Source of the DNA: Bidens hawaiensis | Taxonomy: Eukaryota > Streptophyta > Magnoliopsida > Asterales > Asteraceae | Assembly: GCA_021521415.1 (NCBI GenBank) | Contig: JAIQDT010000295.1 | Span: 620,001 to 684,000 of the forward strand | Direction of reading: 5' to 3' | Length of the DNA: 64,000 bases | Part shown: one piece after another, positions 33,295 to 44,938 of the stretch | How positions within the stretch are numbered: the stretch's first letter is position 1 | Layout of the letters: each line of letters opens with the position of its first letter | Translations under genes and position numbers: made by a program | Notes under the pieces: generated by a model | What the model was told of the DNA's origin: nothing | Databases searched by the model: none | Seen by the model: the letters and a program-made list of their open reading frames with translations, nothing else

Positions 33295-34872
33295 TTAACT
33301 ACCTTCACCTCCATCATCAGAAGAGTCCAGTTCGTCTGTGTCCACATCGACATTGGTTGGACCTTCCAGACGAAGAACATCACCCTTCAGCTCAGTCACT
33401 CTTGCTTCAAGGCGTAGATTTGACTCTCTCAGCTCGGTGATCAAAGAACCTTGTTCATTGATCGAAGATCCCTGTTCAGCGACAGTAGCATTTAACTGAC
33501 TATTTTCAAGCCTGAGCATTTCGTTCTCAGCTTGAAGTTTAGCAATCTGCTCATCTCTGAGCCGATTCTGTTCTTCTTGCTCTGCCTTGAACAGTAACAT
33601 CTTCATCATCGCCTTGTGCAAATCAGCAAGTTCGGATGCAACCTTTTGAGGTATGGCCATTTCAGGTTGAGCTTGAGGAATAGGTTGTTGAGCTGACTGC
33701 GGTGTTGGTGGCTGTGCTGGTTGAGCAGGAGGAGCAGCAGAAGTCCCGACGGATGGTAACATTGAGGGACGCGGTTGATCGGGAAATAAGCTTCGATACT
33801 TCCGAGTAACCTTCTTCTTTTGCCTCTTTGCAGGCCTTTCTTCTCCTACATCTATGTCGGCCGGATTTTCCACGGCTCTGACTTCCTCACCAGTTTCCAA
33901 CTCTTCTTCATTTAGAAACGAATCAGCCTCCTTTTCAGCTTCGGTCCTTGTATCTTCAGGGACCGCCACCTCCTCAGTGTCAGAGTCGTCGCTTGATTCC
34001 TGCAAAGGTAAGTTTTCGACGTCTGAGTCACTGGTATCATTTCTCCATTTCCTTTTAGGAGGGGCCCTGTAAGACGGATTCACCAAATGCCCGAAGCATC
34101 TTTTGAGTGGTGGCCTGGTTGGACGTTCTTTGTAAGATTTTAGACGGTTGAGAGTCTCATTCTTCATGTGGTCCAGTTTCACCACATCACCTTCGTTTTC
34201 TTTCAGTAACCCTGGTGCTTGAGTATCGACAATCATTTGCACGAACCGTGGGAACTGTAGAAACTTCTCACTTTTCCCTTGCTTCAACGTGATGTTCTCG
34301 ACCATATGACCGAAAGTCATCTGAGAGAAGTTGTATGGTCGGTTCATCACCAAAGCAGCTACAGTGAACTGCATGCTTTCCCTCAGCTTGTCAAAGCTGG
34401 TTCGTTGAGGGCCCAAGCAGTGCATCACAACGTGTGCCAAATATTTGAACTCGGGGCACAAGTTGGCCTTATGAAGCAGACCGGCATTGAGGTCGCCGTC
34501 ATACTTCATACGTGCGAAACATCCTCTTGTTGCAGCAGGATGTAGGGAGGTCGGGTCTGATTCATCATCTTCAAATCCACAGACTTCTCGAATGACCTGG
34601 GCAGATATAACAATTGCATGCCCTCTAACGGTGGAGCGAATAACCGACGGCACGACTGATTTGTCGTGCGTGGCATTTCTCCAAAATTCTTGTTGGATAG
34701 ACATGATAGGCTCAATAATCCTAGAGATGGGTCCAGAGATCCTCGACCTCTTCAGAAACTTTATCACCGTTGCAAAGTCTTTCCCGTGGCTCGACTTTTC
34801 GTCTAGAAAAGCCACGATGTTGTGCTTGATGGACGTTTTGTACGGGACAACCACTTCTGCAACTTCAGCCAT
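33295..34872 (-). CDS. Accessory protein ORF3, outer copy
   Basis: The 525-residue translation is the same as the inner-copy ORF3 at 29419-30996 as far as I can compare: N-terminal domain, acidic stretch, basic cluster AKRQKKK, Pro/Gln-rich stretch and coiled coil. The ATG is at 34870-34872, preceded on the minus strand by the same acceptor-like CAG. Because the outer ORF4 is split, splicing here would give only a truncated C-terminus ending in LTR-derived residues. If the promoter at 35371-35560 works, this copy could still supply the N-terminal, nuclear-signal and coiled-coil portion. Confidence 0.8.
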   Translation of the reverse strand: MAEVAEVVVPYKTSIKHNIVAFLDEKSSHGKDFATVIKFLKRSRISGPISRIIEPIMSIQQEFWRNATHDKSVVPSVIRSTVRGHAIVISAQVIREVCGFEDDESDPTSLHPAATRGCFARMKYDGDLNAGLLHKANLCPEFKYLAHVVMHCLGPQRTSFDKLRESMQFTVAALVMNRPYNFSQMTFGHMVENITLKQGKSEKFLQFPRFVQMIVDTQAPGLLKENEGDVVKLDHMKNETLNRLKSYKERPTRPPLKRCFGHLVNPSYRAPPKRKWRNDTSDSDVENLPLQESSDDSDTEEVAVPEDTRTEAEKEADSFLNEEELETGEEVRAVENPADIDVGEERPAKRQKKKVTRKYRSLFPDQPRPSMLPSVGTSAAPPAQPAQPPTPQSAQQPIPQAQPEMAIPQKVASELADLHKAMMKMLLFKAEQEEQNRLRDEQIAKLQAENEMLRLENSQLNATVAEQGSSINEQGSLITELRESNLRLEARVTELKGDVLRLEGPTNVDVDTDELDSSDDGGEGS

Positions 34873-35370
34873 TTAAATCTGTAACCATAAACGTGTTAGA
34901 ACAAACAGATATCGAAACGACTGAATGCGTTTAAACTTTTCAAATTTTCTGGACTGGTTCGATCGAACGAGTAACACATTCGATCGGATGAGCTATTCAT
35001 TCGATCGAATGAGATCTGGTTCGATTACAGACAATCGAATGAGATAGAATTTCCCATTGACTTCTGATTCGATCGAACTAGTGATCGAATAAGTCACATT
35101 CGATCGAACAAGAGACTCGTTCGATCGAATCAACTGATTCGACTCATTCAAGCAAAATCCAGAAATGAAGAACACCCGAACCCGGAAAACTTAAACGATC
35201 AAGAACTCGATCAAAACACGGTTAAAAACATGTAAAACTTACATTTTCGTGATCTACGTGAAAAATCGAATAATATGATCGGATCAAAAAGAGGGTTTGA
35301 GGAAAATCAATTTGAGAGCAAAAATCCGTAAAATATTTCGAATAAAACTGATCGATCGAATGAGTTTGAA

Positions 35371-35560
35371 TATTTATACTATTTTTGGACTTATTCGATC
35401 GAACGGACTTGTTCGTTTGGACCATTCGATCGAATGAGATTCTATTCGATCGAATGAGTCTCTTCGCAACTGTTTACATTCCTCAACCACTGATTCGATC
35501 GAATCTGTTCATTCGATCGAGTTATTCGTTCGAATAGCAACCTATTCGATCGAATGAGGG
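35371..35560 (-). promoter_or_regulatory. Element A internal promoter, outer copy
   Basis: This is the mirror image of 28736-28920. The TATA box (TATAAATA on the minus strand) is at 35371-35378, with ATTCGATCGAAT motifs upstream in the element sense, to about 35555. Leader and predicted leader intron follow at about 34879-35370. Confidence 0.6.
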
Positions 35561-35970
35561 AAAACATTTGAAAAATAAATTTTTAAATTTCTTATTTCCC
35601 GTCCATCGATCGTGATGCCTTTGAACCTGCACGAAAACATAAACTTTTGACACTTGGTTAGTTTTCGTAGACATTTTCCAATCCTGAGAGCTTCGTTCCT
35701 ACAGAACATATAGATCATAATACATTAGTAACAAATGGAAAAATATCAGGCTCAAACATCTTTGGGTTTTCTTGTCACTTCATTCTTTCTTTCATGCACA
35801 GCCTGTTGCACAGATGAACATTTAGCAACCTGCATGAAGTTTTCTTTCATTCCTACACACTGGATAAACATTTAGTAGGAACAGACAGGGATCAGACTAC
35901 CTGTCACGATGATTTCTCATCAACATTAAAGCAGAATAAAATAAATAAAAATAAAAAGATTAATTCAGAA

Positions 35971-35976
<6 letters not shown>

Positions 35977-36026
<50 letters not shown>

Positions 36027-36128
36027 TCAAACTGAAATAAACAACTGTACAAAATTTTAAAACACATTATTTTTGGTTGAGAAGGATCTATAATAAGAAA
36101 TCATACAGACGTATATGACTGTCTACTG

Positions 36129-36179
<51 letters not shown>

Positions 36180-36596
36180 GAATAAACGAAGTTAAACAAG
36201 ACATAATGAATATTCTTTTTGTGAGAAAGATCCGAACAGGAATCATACTAATTACGTGACTGTCACACAGATCCGTGTTTAGCTGTATTATGACATAAAG
36301 AAACAGGTTGTGAGCATGTAAATAACTTAAAATGGTTTTCATCGTTTCTGTGATACGAGTTAGGTTCAATTATGTCTCAAAATTTAAGTGGGTATCAACT
36401 CAGAGATTATGATGCCTCCTATCTATTCTCAAAGCGTATTTGGCTTTCCCCAAGTCACCCCGAATTGACCTTGACCCATAGTGTCTGATTAAAGTTGTAA
36501 GTGTCTTCATCTGCTTCCCGTTTTCTTTCTTTCTTACTCCATGATTGAGAAGTCTTGACATTGTTAACTCTAGAATGTTTCAATCACTCATAATGT

Positions 36597-36651
<55 letters not shown>
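35977..36651 (-). repeat. Three poly(A) tracts of the outer copy (T runs on plus strand)
   Basis: T runs lie at 35977-36021 (45), 36132-36177 (46) and 36599-36651 (53). They correspond to the three 46-base A tracts of the inner copy. The rest of 35561-37597 is spacer without genes and includes the mirror of the tandem duplication (about 37050-37315). Confidence 0.75.
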
Positions 36652-36656
<5 letters not shown>

Positions 36657-37597
36657 AGACTTCAGAGTAGTAAACAATTGCAAGTCCCGAATCTGGATCA
36701 CTGCAGTTTCTTCACACACTATCTTTACGGGAATCAGAACACTTATGGGCTCGTGTATGACTGGGTAATCGCTTTTCTGCCTATCATTCGGAAAGATATA
36801 TATGAAGACATACAAAACTCTTAAGGAGTTTCCACGTAAAATCGAGTAGATTTAGTTTGTATCACATCTACTTTTACGCACCATAAAAAGCTACCATGAC
36901 ACACAATGACCGTTCTAAAGCCTTTTAAGCCTAATAACTTCACTAGTTAAGCACACAGAATCAGTGTATCTATCATTTTCCAAGGTTGGATCAATTTCTC
37001 ATTTTCTGAATATATATGAATGTCTTTTAAAACATATAACGTTTAAATTATTTCGCCCCGATCAAGTCAAAGTCTTCAGGTAAACGGCTATCCTGAAGAT
37101 CCAATGGATCAACTGGACCGACCACATACGAGTATGTGTCCTTCTAACTAAGTATAACCGACTATTTTTCAGCGAAAGAATAAAGACCCATCAAAACCCG
37201 CCCCGATCACTTTCAGTCATCTGGTTAATGGCTATCCTCATAATCTACTAGTAGAAGTAAGGACCAACACACATCCGAAAATGTGTCCATCAAACTGAGG
37301 TAACCGACATAATTTTAAGCGATAGTGATGTATAAAAATTTAATATTTGAAAAATGAAAATAAGCTGTACAGACATAACAAATCTTTTTGATGTCTCAGT
37401 ATGATAGCGTCTGTGTACTATCACCTTTCTTGAACAAGATCAACTTCTCAAAATTTTGAAATTTTTTAATGTTTTTGGGTTTTTGTATTTATATTGTTTT
37501 TGGTTTTTCTTGAAACCTTTCTCCCCCTAGAATTTATAAAAAACAAAATCTTTTTGGACTTTTTCAAATTTTTAAGAAAAGAAAAAATGAAAACAAT

Positions 37598-40500
37598 TTA
37601 AATGATATCTTCAGGAACATCATCTGATATACGTTTAACGCCGTTGATCTCTAGTAAATATAAAAACCGTGGTTTATCAAATGCTTTAGTGAAGAGATCA
37701 GCGCGTTGTTCCTGAGTGGGGATTTTTATCACATCGATTAACTTCTTTTCGTAGCAATCACGAAGGAAGTGATATCGAATTTCGATGTGCTTCGTTTTGC
37801 TAAAATGGACCGGATTTTTGGTAATTGAAATTGCAGCAGAATTATCAATATATATGGGAGTAGTAGAACATTCAATACCGTAGTCACGCATTTGTTGCTG
37901 AATCCAAATAACTTGAGAACAGCAACTGGCAGCCGCAATATATTCCGCCTCAGCTGTTGAAGTGGAGACTGACGTCTGCTTTTTGCATTGCCACGTTACT
38001 AAACGACTTCCAAAGAACTGACATCCTGCTGTTGTTGATTTGTAATCGAGTTTACAACCACCATAGTCCGAATCACTGTACGCATGTAGATCAAAGTTAT
38101 CATCATGAGGATACCAAAGACCCCAATCTGGAGTACCCTTCAGATAACGCAAAATTCTTTTGACTGCAATCAGATGGGAGACCTTCGGCTTTGACTGGTA
38201 ACGTGCACAGAGACACGTAGCAAACATTATGTCTGGCCGAGAAGCAGTCAGGTACATTAGAGATCCGATGATCCCTCTATAGTGAGTTGGATTGATCAAT
38301 TCACCCTTCTCGTCAGGATTAATCCCGTGATTAACCTCTAAAGGAGTTCCCTGTGAAGAAGAACTCAACATCTCAAACCGTTTCAAGATGTCATTGACGT
38401 ATTTTGTCTGGTGAATGAAGATACCGGAATCTTTTTGATCAACTTGAAGTCCTAAGAAGAACTTCATCTCACCCATGGAGCTCATTTCAAATTTTTCTTT
38501 CATCACTTGTTCGAACTCCTTACAAAGTGTTTTATTCGTGGACCCGAAGATGATGTCGTCCACGTACACTTGTACCATAATTAGATCTCCTTCTTTTTCT
38601 TTTGAGAATAGTGTGCAGTCAATGGTTCCCCTTCTAAACCCGTTGTTCAGAAGGTGTTTGGATAGTTCTTTATACCAAGCTCTCGGGGCTTGGTGAAGAC
38701 CGTACAAAGCCTTGTTGAGCAGATAGGCTTTGTCCTTGTGATATGGGTCTTCAAAACCTGGAGGTTGTGCCACATATACGGTCTCTTCGATGTGACCGTA
38801 CAAAAAGGCACTCTTGACGTCCATTTGATATACTTTGAATTTCTTGAAAGATGCATACGCCAAGAACATCCGGATTGCCTCCAAACGAGCAACCGGAGCA
38901 TATACCTCATTGTAGTCTAGGCCTTCGATTTGCCTAAACCCTTGGACCACCAGGCGGGCTTTGTTGCGAACAATCACTCCACGATCGTCACGTTTACATT
39001 TTAGTACCCACTTAGTGCCAATTTTCTTCTGTCCTTTGGGGAGATCCACCAGCTTCCACACACCAAGTCTTTTAAACTGCAATAATTCCTCTTGCATGGC
39101 TGAGACCCAGTTGGAATCTTTCAGCGCATCGGTGGTGCTGTGTGGTTCTTCTTGTGCTAAGAAGCATTCATGGGCATTAAGAGCAACTGATCCTGACTCC
39201 ATCATTTCTGTGTAGAGACCAAAATTCAGCTGTCGCCGAGTTTTGACACCCTGTTGAAAGTCCCCTATAATGTTGTCTTGTGGATGATCACGTTCAGTCC
39301 TAACAACCGGATTGTCAGAAACGACAACATTTTGTTCCAAGTTAGTTAAGTTCGGCTCAGGAACTGGAGCGGATTGTGGTGCCTCTGAAGTAGACGTTAG
39401 AGGCTGATCTGCATTCGGCACTTCTTGATTTGACGATGAAGGTTGTGACGTAACCTGAGTTGGTGCCGATTGTACATCATCTGCTGGAGATTCATCTTCA
39501 GATTCAGATTCGGAAGATTCTTGAACTTGATCGCTAGACTCTGTGGAGGAAGATGATGACGGACCAGGATGAGTTGAAGATTGCAAAGATTCATCAGGAG
39601 GTGCATTTTGCGCCTCATACATCATTTGAATAGCAATCTCATACAGATTGAATGACTTGAACAGTTTGTCATAATCAAACAACCAGTCTTCTCCTGTCCC
39701 CTTGGCTGGTTCTGTGTAGCGTTGAACATCGACATGGTACCATTCTTCAACTAATTTTGTTGTTCTGTTGAAGACCCTTTTGAGAGGTATGCTGTAACCC
39801 AGAAAATAGCCGTTGATGATCTTCTCCTCGAACTTATTATCGACTTGCCTTTTAAGTAACGTGCAAAGAGCCCCGAATGGTTCCAGGTGCTCTAAGTTAG
39901 GCCTTCGTCGTTGAAGAAGCTCGAAACTTGTCTTGCCGTGGCGCTTGACGATGCCTACCCGATTTAATGTGAAACAGGCGTTGGCAATTGCCTCACTCCA
40001 AAACGTAACAGGTAACACTGAGTCGGCTAACATTGTTCTTGCTGTCTCGATTAACGTACGATTTTTCCTTTCAGCAACCCCGTTCATTTGTGGAACATAT
40101 GGGGCACTGAACTCCTGAACGATCCCCTTTTCTTTGCAGAAATTTTCAACATTCGCATTTTTAAATTCTGTACCGTTATCTGACCGCATTCTTCGAACCT
40201 TCAGATTGTATTGAGACTCAATAGTTGTAACCAGCAGTTGTATACACCCAAACGTTTCTGATTTTACTTTCAAGAAAAACACCCAAGAGAATCTAGAATA
40301 TTCATCAGTAACCACTAGACAGTATGAGTGCCCAGAGATACTTTTGACGCTTATTGGGCCAAAAAGATCCATATGAAGGAGTTCCAACGGAATATCAATT
40401 GAGTGGAAACTCTTAGACTTGTGGGACCTTTTTATCTGCTTTCCGGCTTTGCACTTCACACATGAATCAGGGAGACGAAAACTTCTCAGATTAACTCCCT

Positions 40501-41017
40501 CAACTAGTCTGCGGTGCACAAGCTTGTTCATGTTCCTGACATTTATGTGTCCCATCCGTCTATGCCATAAGACAGTATCACGTTCGGATGCCTTGGACAC
40601 GAAACATGTCGCCGTTGGAGACGTTGACCCTGCCTTAGCCATATCCAGAATGTAAAGATCACTCTGGCGTGCAGCTGACATTAAAACCTTGTCTTCAGGA
40701 AAGTTGAAATCCTTAGGCAAGATGTGGCAATCTCGGTCGTCAAACATAACTTTGAAACCTTTGTCGCAGATTTGACTTATCGACAACAGGTTGTTCTCCA
40801 ACTCTTTGATGAAATTTACTTTCTCAAACGAAATTCGCCCATTAGACACCATTCCTTGGGCCGTGATATAACCTCCTTGATTTCCTGCAAAGGAAACTGC
40901 ACCTCCTTTTATTTGTCTGACACTTGAAAGGAGATTCATGTTTCCAGTCATGTGCCTGGAAGCTCCTGAGTCTATGATCCACATGTTGAATCTTGGATCA
41001 TATAGAGCAACCTGCAC
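37598..41017 (-). CDS. pol: Copia Pol polyprotein, outer copy
   Basis: The 1139-residue frame has all domains of the inner copy in the same order: protease DSGAS, GAG-pre-integrase, integrase DD35E, YVDD reverse transcriptase and RNase H. The only residue difference I noticed is Ala for Thr in the RNase H stretch read as IDNSAAISITK. The first codon is GTG, directly after the polypyrimidine-TGTGCAG sequence, and the frame is again the continuation of gag beyond one TAA. Coding capacity is intact, but the gag upstream has frameshifts. Confidence 0.9.
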   Translation of the reverse strand: MQVALYDPRFNMWIIDSGASRHMTGNMNLLSSVRQIKGGAVSFAGNQGGYITAQGMVSNGRISFEKVNFIKELENNLLSISQICDKGFKVMFDDRDCHILPKDFNFPEDKVLMSAARQSDLYILDMAKAGSTSPTATCFVSKASERDTVLWHRRMGHINVRNMNKLVHRRLVEGVNLRSFRLPDSCVKCKAGKQIKRSHKSKSFHSIDIPLELLHMDLFGPISVKSISGHSYCLVVTDEYSRFSWVFFLKVKSETFGCIQLLVTTIESQYNLKVRRMRSDNGTEFKNANVENFCKEKGIVQEFSAPYVPQMNGVAERKNRTLIETARTMLADSVLPVTFWSEAIANACFTLNRVGIVKRHGKTSFELLQRRRPNLEHLEPFGALCTLLKRQVDNKFEEKIINGYFLGYSIPLKRVFNRTTKLVEEWYHVDVQRYTEPAKGTGEDWLFDYDKLFKSFNLYEIAIQMMYEAQNAPPDESLQSSTHPGPSSSSSTESSDQVQESSESESEDESPADDVQSAPTQVTSQPSSSNQEVPNADQPLTSTSEAPQSAPVPEPNLTNLEQNVVVSDNPVVRTERDHPQDNIIGDFQQGVKTRRQLNFGLYTEMMESGSVALNAHECFLAQEEPHSTTDALKDSNWVSAMQEELLQFKRLGVWKLVDLPKGQKKIGTKWVLKCKRDDRGVIVRNKARLVVQGFRQIEGLDYNEVYAPVARLEAIRMFLAYASFKKFKVYQMDVKSAFLYGHIEETVYVAQPPGFEDPYHKDKAYLLNKALYGLHQAPRAWYKELSKHLLNNGFRRGTIDCTLFSKEKEGDLIMVQVYVDDIIFGSTNKTLCKEFEQVMKEKFEMSSMGEMKFFLGLQVDQKDSGIFIHQTKYVNDILKRFEMLSSSSQGTPLEVNHGINPDEKGELINPTHYRGIIGSLMYLTASRPDIMFATCLCARYQSKPKVSHLIAVKRILRYLKGTPDWGLWYPHDDNFDLHAYSDSDYGGCKLDYKSTTAGCQFFGSRLVTWQCKKQTSVSTSTAEAEYIAAASCCSQVIWIQQQMRDYGIECSTTPIYIDNSAAISITKNPVHFSKTKHIEIRYHFLRDCYEKKLIDVIKIPTQEQRADLFTKAFDKPRFLYLLEINGVKRISDDVPEDII

Positions 41018-41032
41018 ACAAAAACAAAAGGT

Positions 41033-44000
41033 TTAAATATCATTGGAAACCCAAGCCCTTAAGGTCTTGGGTTTTCCATCTTCATCACGAATGAACAATT
41101 CAATCCATTTACCCTCATTAACACTGTTTTCAGATTTGACGTTGTTATCAACAGTGTTAGTTTTCTTAGGTTTCCAAAAGTCAGTCTTCTTCTCAGCATG
41201 TTTGAGATAGCTGGTTGAAGACTGAGTTTCACTTGTCGAAGTGGAAATACTTGGATCTGAGGGGTTTGGGGATTGGTGTGGTGAGGTTGGCTGAGGTTTC
41301 CGAGGAGAAACCGACCTCGGTGTGTGAAACCGTTCTTGACCTTGAATGTCAATGGTCGGTCGCCTCCTAGGAGGTGACTTGACATACCTCGGATCCGGAG
41401 TCGATATGTACTGCTTAGGATCCGTGTACTTATAGCAAAATCTTGCTATATGCCCTACCTCTCCACACGAAAAACAGTAGTTTCTCCCCCTTTGACTTGG
41501 TGGAGAGAAATAACTCTGGTTTTGTCTGTTATCATAGTACCCCCCTGGATTTGACATTTTGGGGTGGAGTTTGTCTAGGAGGGTGTTTTGGGAAATTATG
41601 TTTTTCATTAACGTTACCCTCCTTTACAAACTGGGTACTATGTTCCACATAGACTTTCTCAGATTTAGGATTAAACTTTTTCTTCTGAGAACTTCTTGTT
41701 GTTGTTGCCTTTGACTTAGATGGTGGTGGGCCCGATTTAGTTGTGGAACCTAAGTCTGTGGCATCAACATTTTGTTTGGACTCAGGAGCTGGGTCAATGA
41801 CTTCTTTACCCTTAGACTTAGAAATTTGGTTTGTGTCCTCGGGTATATAATCATTTGATTCATCATCCGGCACAGCTCCTGGTGTGCTTGAAAATTGATT
41901 CAGGATCGGGGGTGGGACATTGTTATATCCCACGCCTCTTTCCTTTTTGCCTCGGAACTCGGGAATGATGTGTTCTAATAAATAAGATGAATTTGAGTAA
42001 CTTTTTAATTTGAAATTCAATGATTCAAAATCAGCTTTCAAGTTTTCCAATTCTTTTTTCAAAACATTATTCTTATTTATGTGAAAATTGATAGAGTCTT
42101 GTTGATTCAGAACACATATTCAAGTTCCTTGTTCTGACGCTTAAGGCTATCAATCTTTTCTTTAAAAACAGACTCTTTCTGCTTCCAAGCCTTATTCTGT
42201 GCAAGCGCGTCAGTCAGTTCCATTAAAGATCTTGAGGCTGCTTGTTTGTAAGCCTCGAGATCTTCAATTCTCTCTTTTAGAGATTGAATTTCTTGTTCAT
42301 ACAATTCACATTTTAAACATTTAACATTTTCTGGTTTGGGAGTTGATGGGTTAGAACTTACCTTGGCATTTGATGTCTCTGCCATGAATGCAAAGCAAAG
42401 ATTCCCAGCTTTTTCCAGAAACGATGCAGAAGTTGCTTTAGACTCTACTTCGTTGACTTCTTCAACTTTAGCAGCCTCTGCGGGAATTGTCGAACATGGA
42501 GATGTTTGAGGAACATTTGACTCTTTTTCGTGATCCTCCTTAATCTCCAAAGATACCACTTCAACCTCAGGTTCTCCTTCATGGACTTCAGCAGCTGGTT
42601 CATCGACAGTATATTCTTCATTGGTCGAGGAAACAACAGACTCTGTTTCAGAGTTTTCATCTACTACTGTGACATCAGCCATGTTGATGCTCAAGTTCCA
42701 TGTCTCGCCTTCATCCCCTTGAACTGCAAGAGCAGTTTCGTTGTTGATGTCGACGTTGTTTGCTGCGGTTTGATTTTGAGGGACCAGTTGTCTCTCAAGG
42801 TTGACAGTTGCAGCTGCTGCAGCAGGAGTGGATGATGATGAAGTGGTTCGGAAGGGATATTGGTGACCTTCCCTTCTTGGCTTCGAGCACTCCTTGGCAA
42901 AGTGACCAAGTTCGCCACAGTTGTAGCATTTTACTTTGTTTTTATCAAAGCCGAACTTGGATTTGTTGTTTATTGAGAGGGCCTGACCTGTTTTCTTCGT
43001 CCACTTTCTGGCCCTTCGGAACGCACTGCCAAGAGCCCACATAATGTCTATGCGTTCCATATCATCTTCGTCAAGCTGTTCATAGTCATCGCTGTCCAGA
43101 TGACTATTTCCTAGCTTACCCGCCACCATTAAACTGTAGGACTCAATTATCGTGCCTAGAGTTGCCATGTGTTCTTTGGCAACCTCCACTGTTACTGTTC
43201 CCAAGCCTTCAGTATTCAACGTTGCTTTCTCCGTTGACTTGGGTCCGGAGTTAGTACTTGAGTTTCCAGAAGTTGATAGTGGGACGGAAGATCTCGTTTC
43301 AGTCCCCTTTGATTGATTTGACGTTGAGGAGACAAAAGCAGTCTTCATCGGAGCATGATCAGTTGAATCTGACAAAGGAGGTTTTGACATGTAAAGTGAT
43401 TTGTCAGAAGTTGATCTCGGTTTTCTGGAAGAGGCTCTTAGTTCAGCCTCTTCGTGTCTGATTTCTTTAATAAAATCAGACAGGAGAATCGTCTCCAGCT
43501 GATGACTTCTTCTCATTACTGTCAGGAAGGTGCTCCAGCTAGGTGGAAGTCCTTGTGCAAGACATCTAACTTTCTCAGTCCCTGTAGTTTTGACGTTATA
43601 GGACTTGAGTTCTGACATTAGATGGTAAAATCTCGACAGTAACGACTCAATATCTTCTCCCGACTCTGGACTAAACAGATCAAATTCACGCTTGAGCTCC
43701 CGTGCGTGAATTTCTCTAAGGGAATCAGATCCTTCACATCGGTCAACCAGTGCGTTCCAAAGAGTTGACGCTGTAGTAAACTGGTTAAACTGATGAAAAA
43801 GATCAGTGGAGAGTGCTTGTGATAGTAAGGAGAAGGCTTTCTTCTCAGCATCGAAGGCTATCTTTTGTTCTTCAGATAGCCTAAAGTAGCTCAACGACTC
43901 ACCATCATCATTCGTTGGATGCACCCAACTTGTCTGGACAGCTTCCCAAAGTCCAGGATTTACACCTGTTATATGAATTTGAAATCTTGTCTTCCAGGTT

Positions 44001-44110
44001 GTAAATTCGTTTAAAGTCATTAGCTTTGGTGGCTTGTTATAGCTTCCCGATTCAGAATCGCTTTCGAGAATCGATTGGATCCTCTTGTTGGTACTCGAAC
44101 TTGAAGCCAT
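41033..44110 (-). pseudogene. gag: Copia gag, outer copy, two one-base indels
   Basis: From ATG at 44110 the frame matches the inner gag for about 660 residues, with the first zinc knuckle (CYNCGELGHFAKEC) intact. An A is missing near 42118 (GAAATATG in the inner copy, GAATATG here) and the frame stops shortly after. An extra G in a run near 41542 (five versus six) gives a second shift before the second zinc knuckle. Both changes lie in short homopolymers, so consensus errors are possible. As given, the copy cannot make full Gag. Confidence 0.85.
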
Positions 44111-44139
44111 TTTTGATCCTTTGGTTAACTTTGAACTGT

Positions 44140-44540
44140 TGATCGAATGAGTCTGGTTCGATCGGACGAGTGCCTTATTCGATCGAATATGTTCTGATTC
44201 GATCGAATGTCTCTCTGGAAAACCGAACTGATCTTCTGAAAGTTATTCGATCGAATGTGTAACTGGTTCGATCGAATGGGTTAACAGATTCGATCGATTG
44301 AGTGTATGGTTTGATCGAACGGGTTCTGACAGTCGAATAAGACAGTGATCGAATGGACGGATCGAATGTGTGACTTATTCGATCAACTGGAGACTGGTTC
44401 GATCGAATGAACGAATCTGGTTCGATCGAATGAACTTGGAGTATTTCTAGGCGGGAAAAACTGATTCGGTCCAAGTTCAAACTGGTTCGATCGAATAGGA
44501 GGGCTATTCGATCGAATGAGTTCCAAAAATAGACTGGTTC
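44140..44540 (-). repeat. Leader array of ATTCGATCGAAT motifs, outer copy
   Basis: Mirror of 19760-20160: about fifteen motif copies between the primer-binding site and the gag ATG. The remainder up to 44938 is leader with no gene. Confidence 0.75.
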
Positions 44541-44938
44541 GATCGGAAAATCTGGAAATTCCAAAATTAGGAGATTTTGACGGATTTTCGAATTTTGAAC
44601 CACAAACACGAATCTTAGAAGATCAAGGAGCAAAGTAAGATCAAAATGAGACTTTTAACACAAAAACAGATGAACACCAACCAAAAAACGGATCAAACAC
44701 ACCAAAAACACGAAGAACACGAAGAACGCGAAGAACGTTCTTGACGAAACTCGAACTTTTAACACACTTTTCCAAGATCAAAACACCAAAATATGACAAT
44801 TTTAACAGTTTTTGACAAGAACACGACGAACACCAAGATCAAAAACACCAAAAATTCGGAATTTTCCAGCAAAAATAACGATTTTCGCGAGAAAAACACG
44901 AATTTCACCACGAATCTAACGTGAATCAAGAACCAAAG

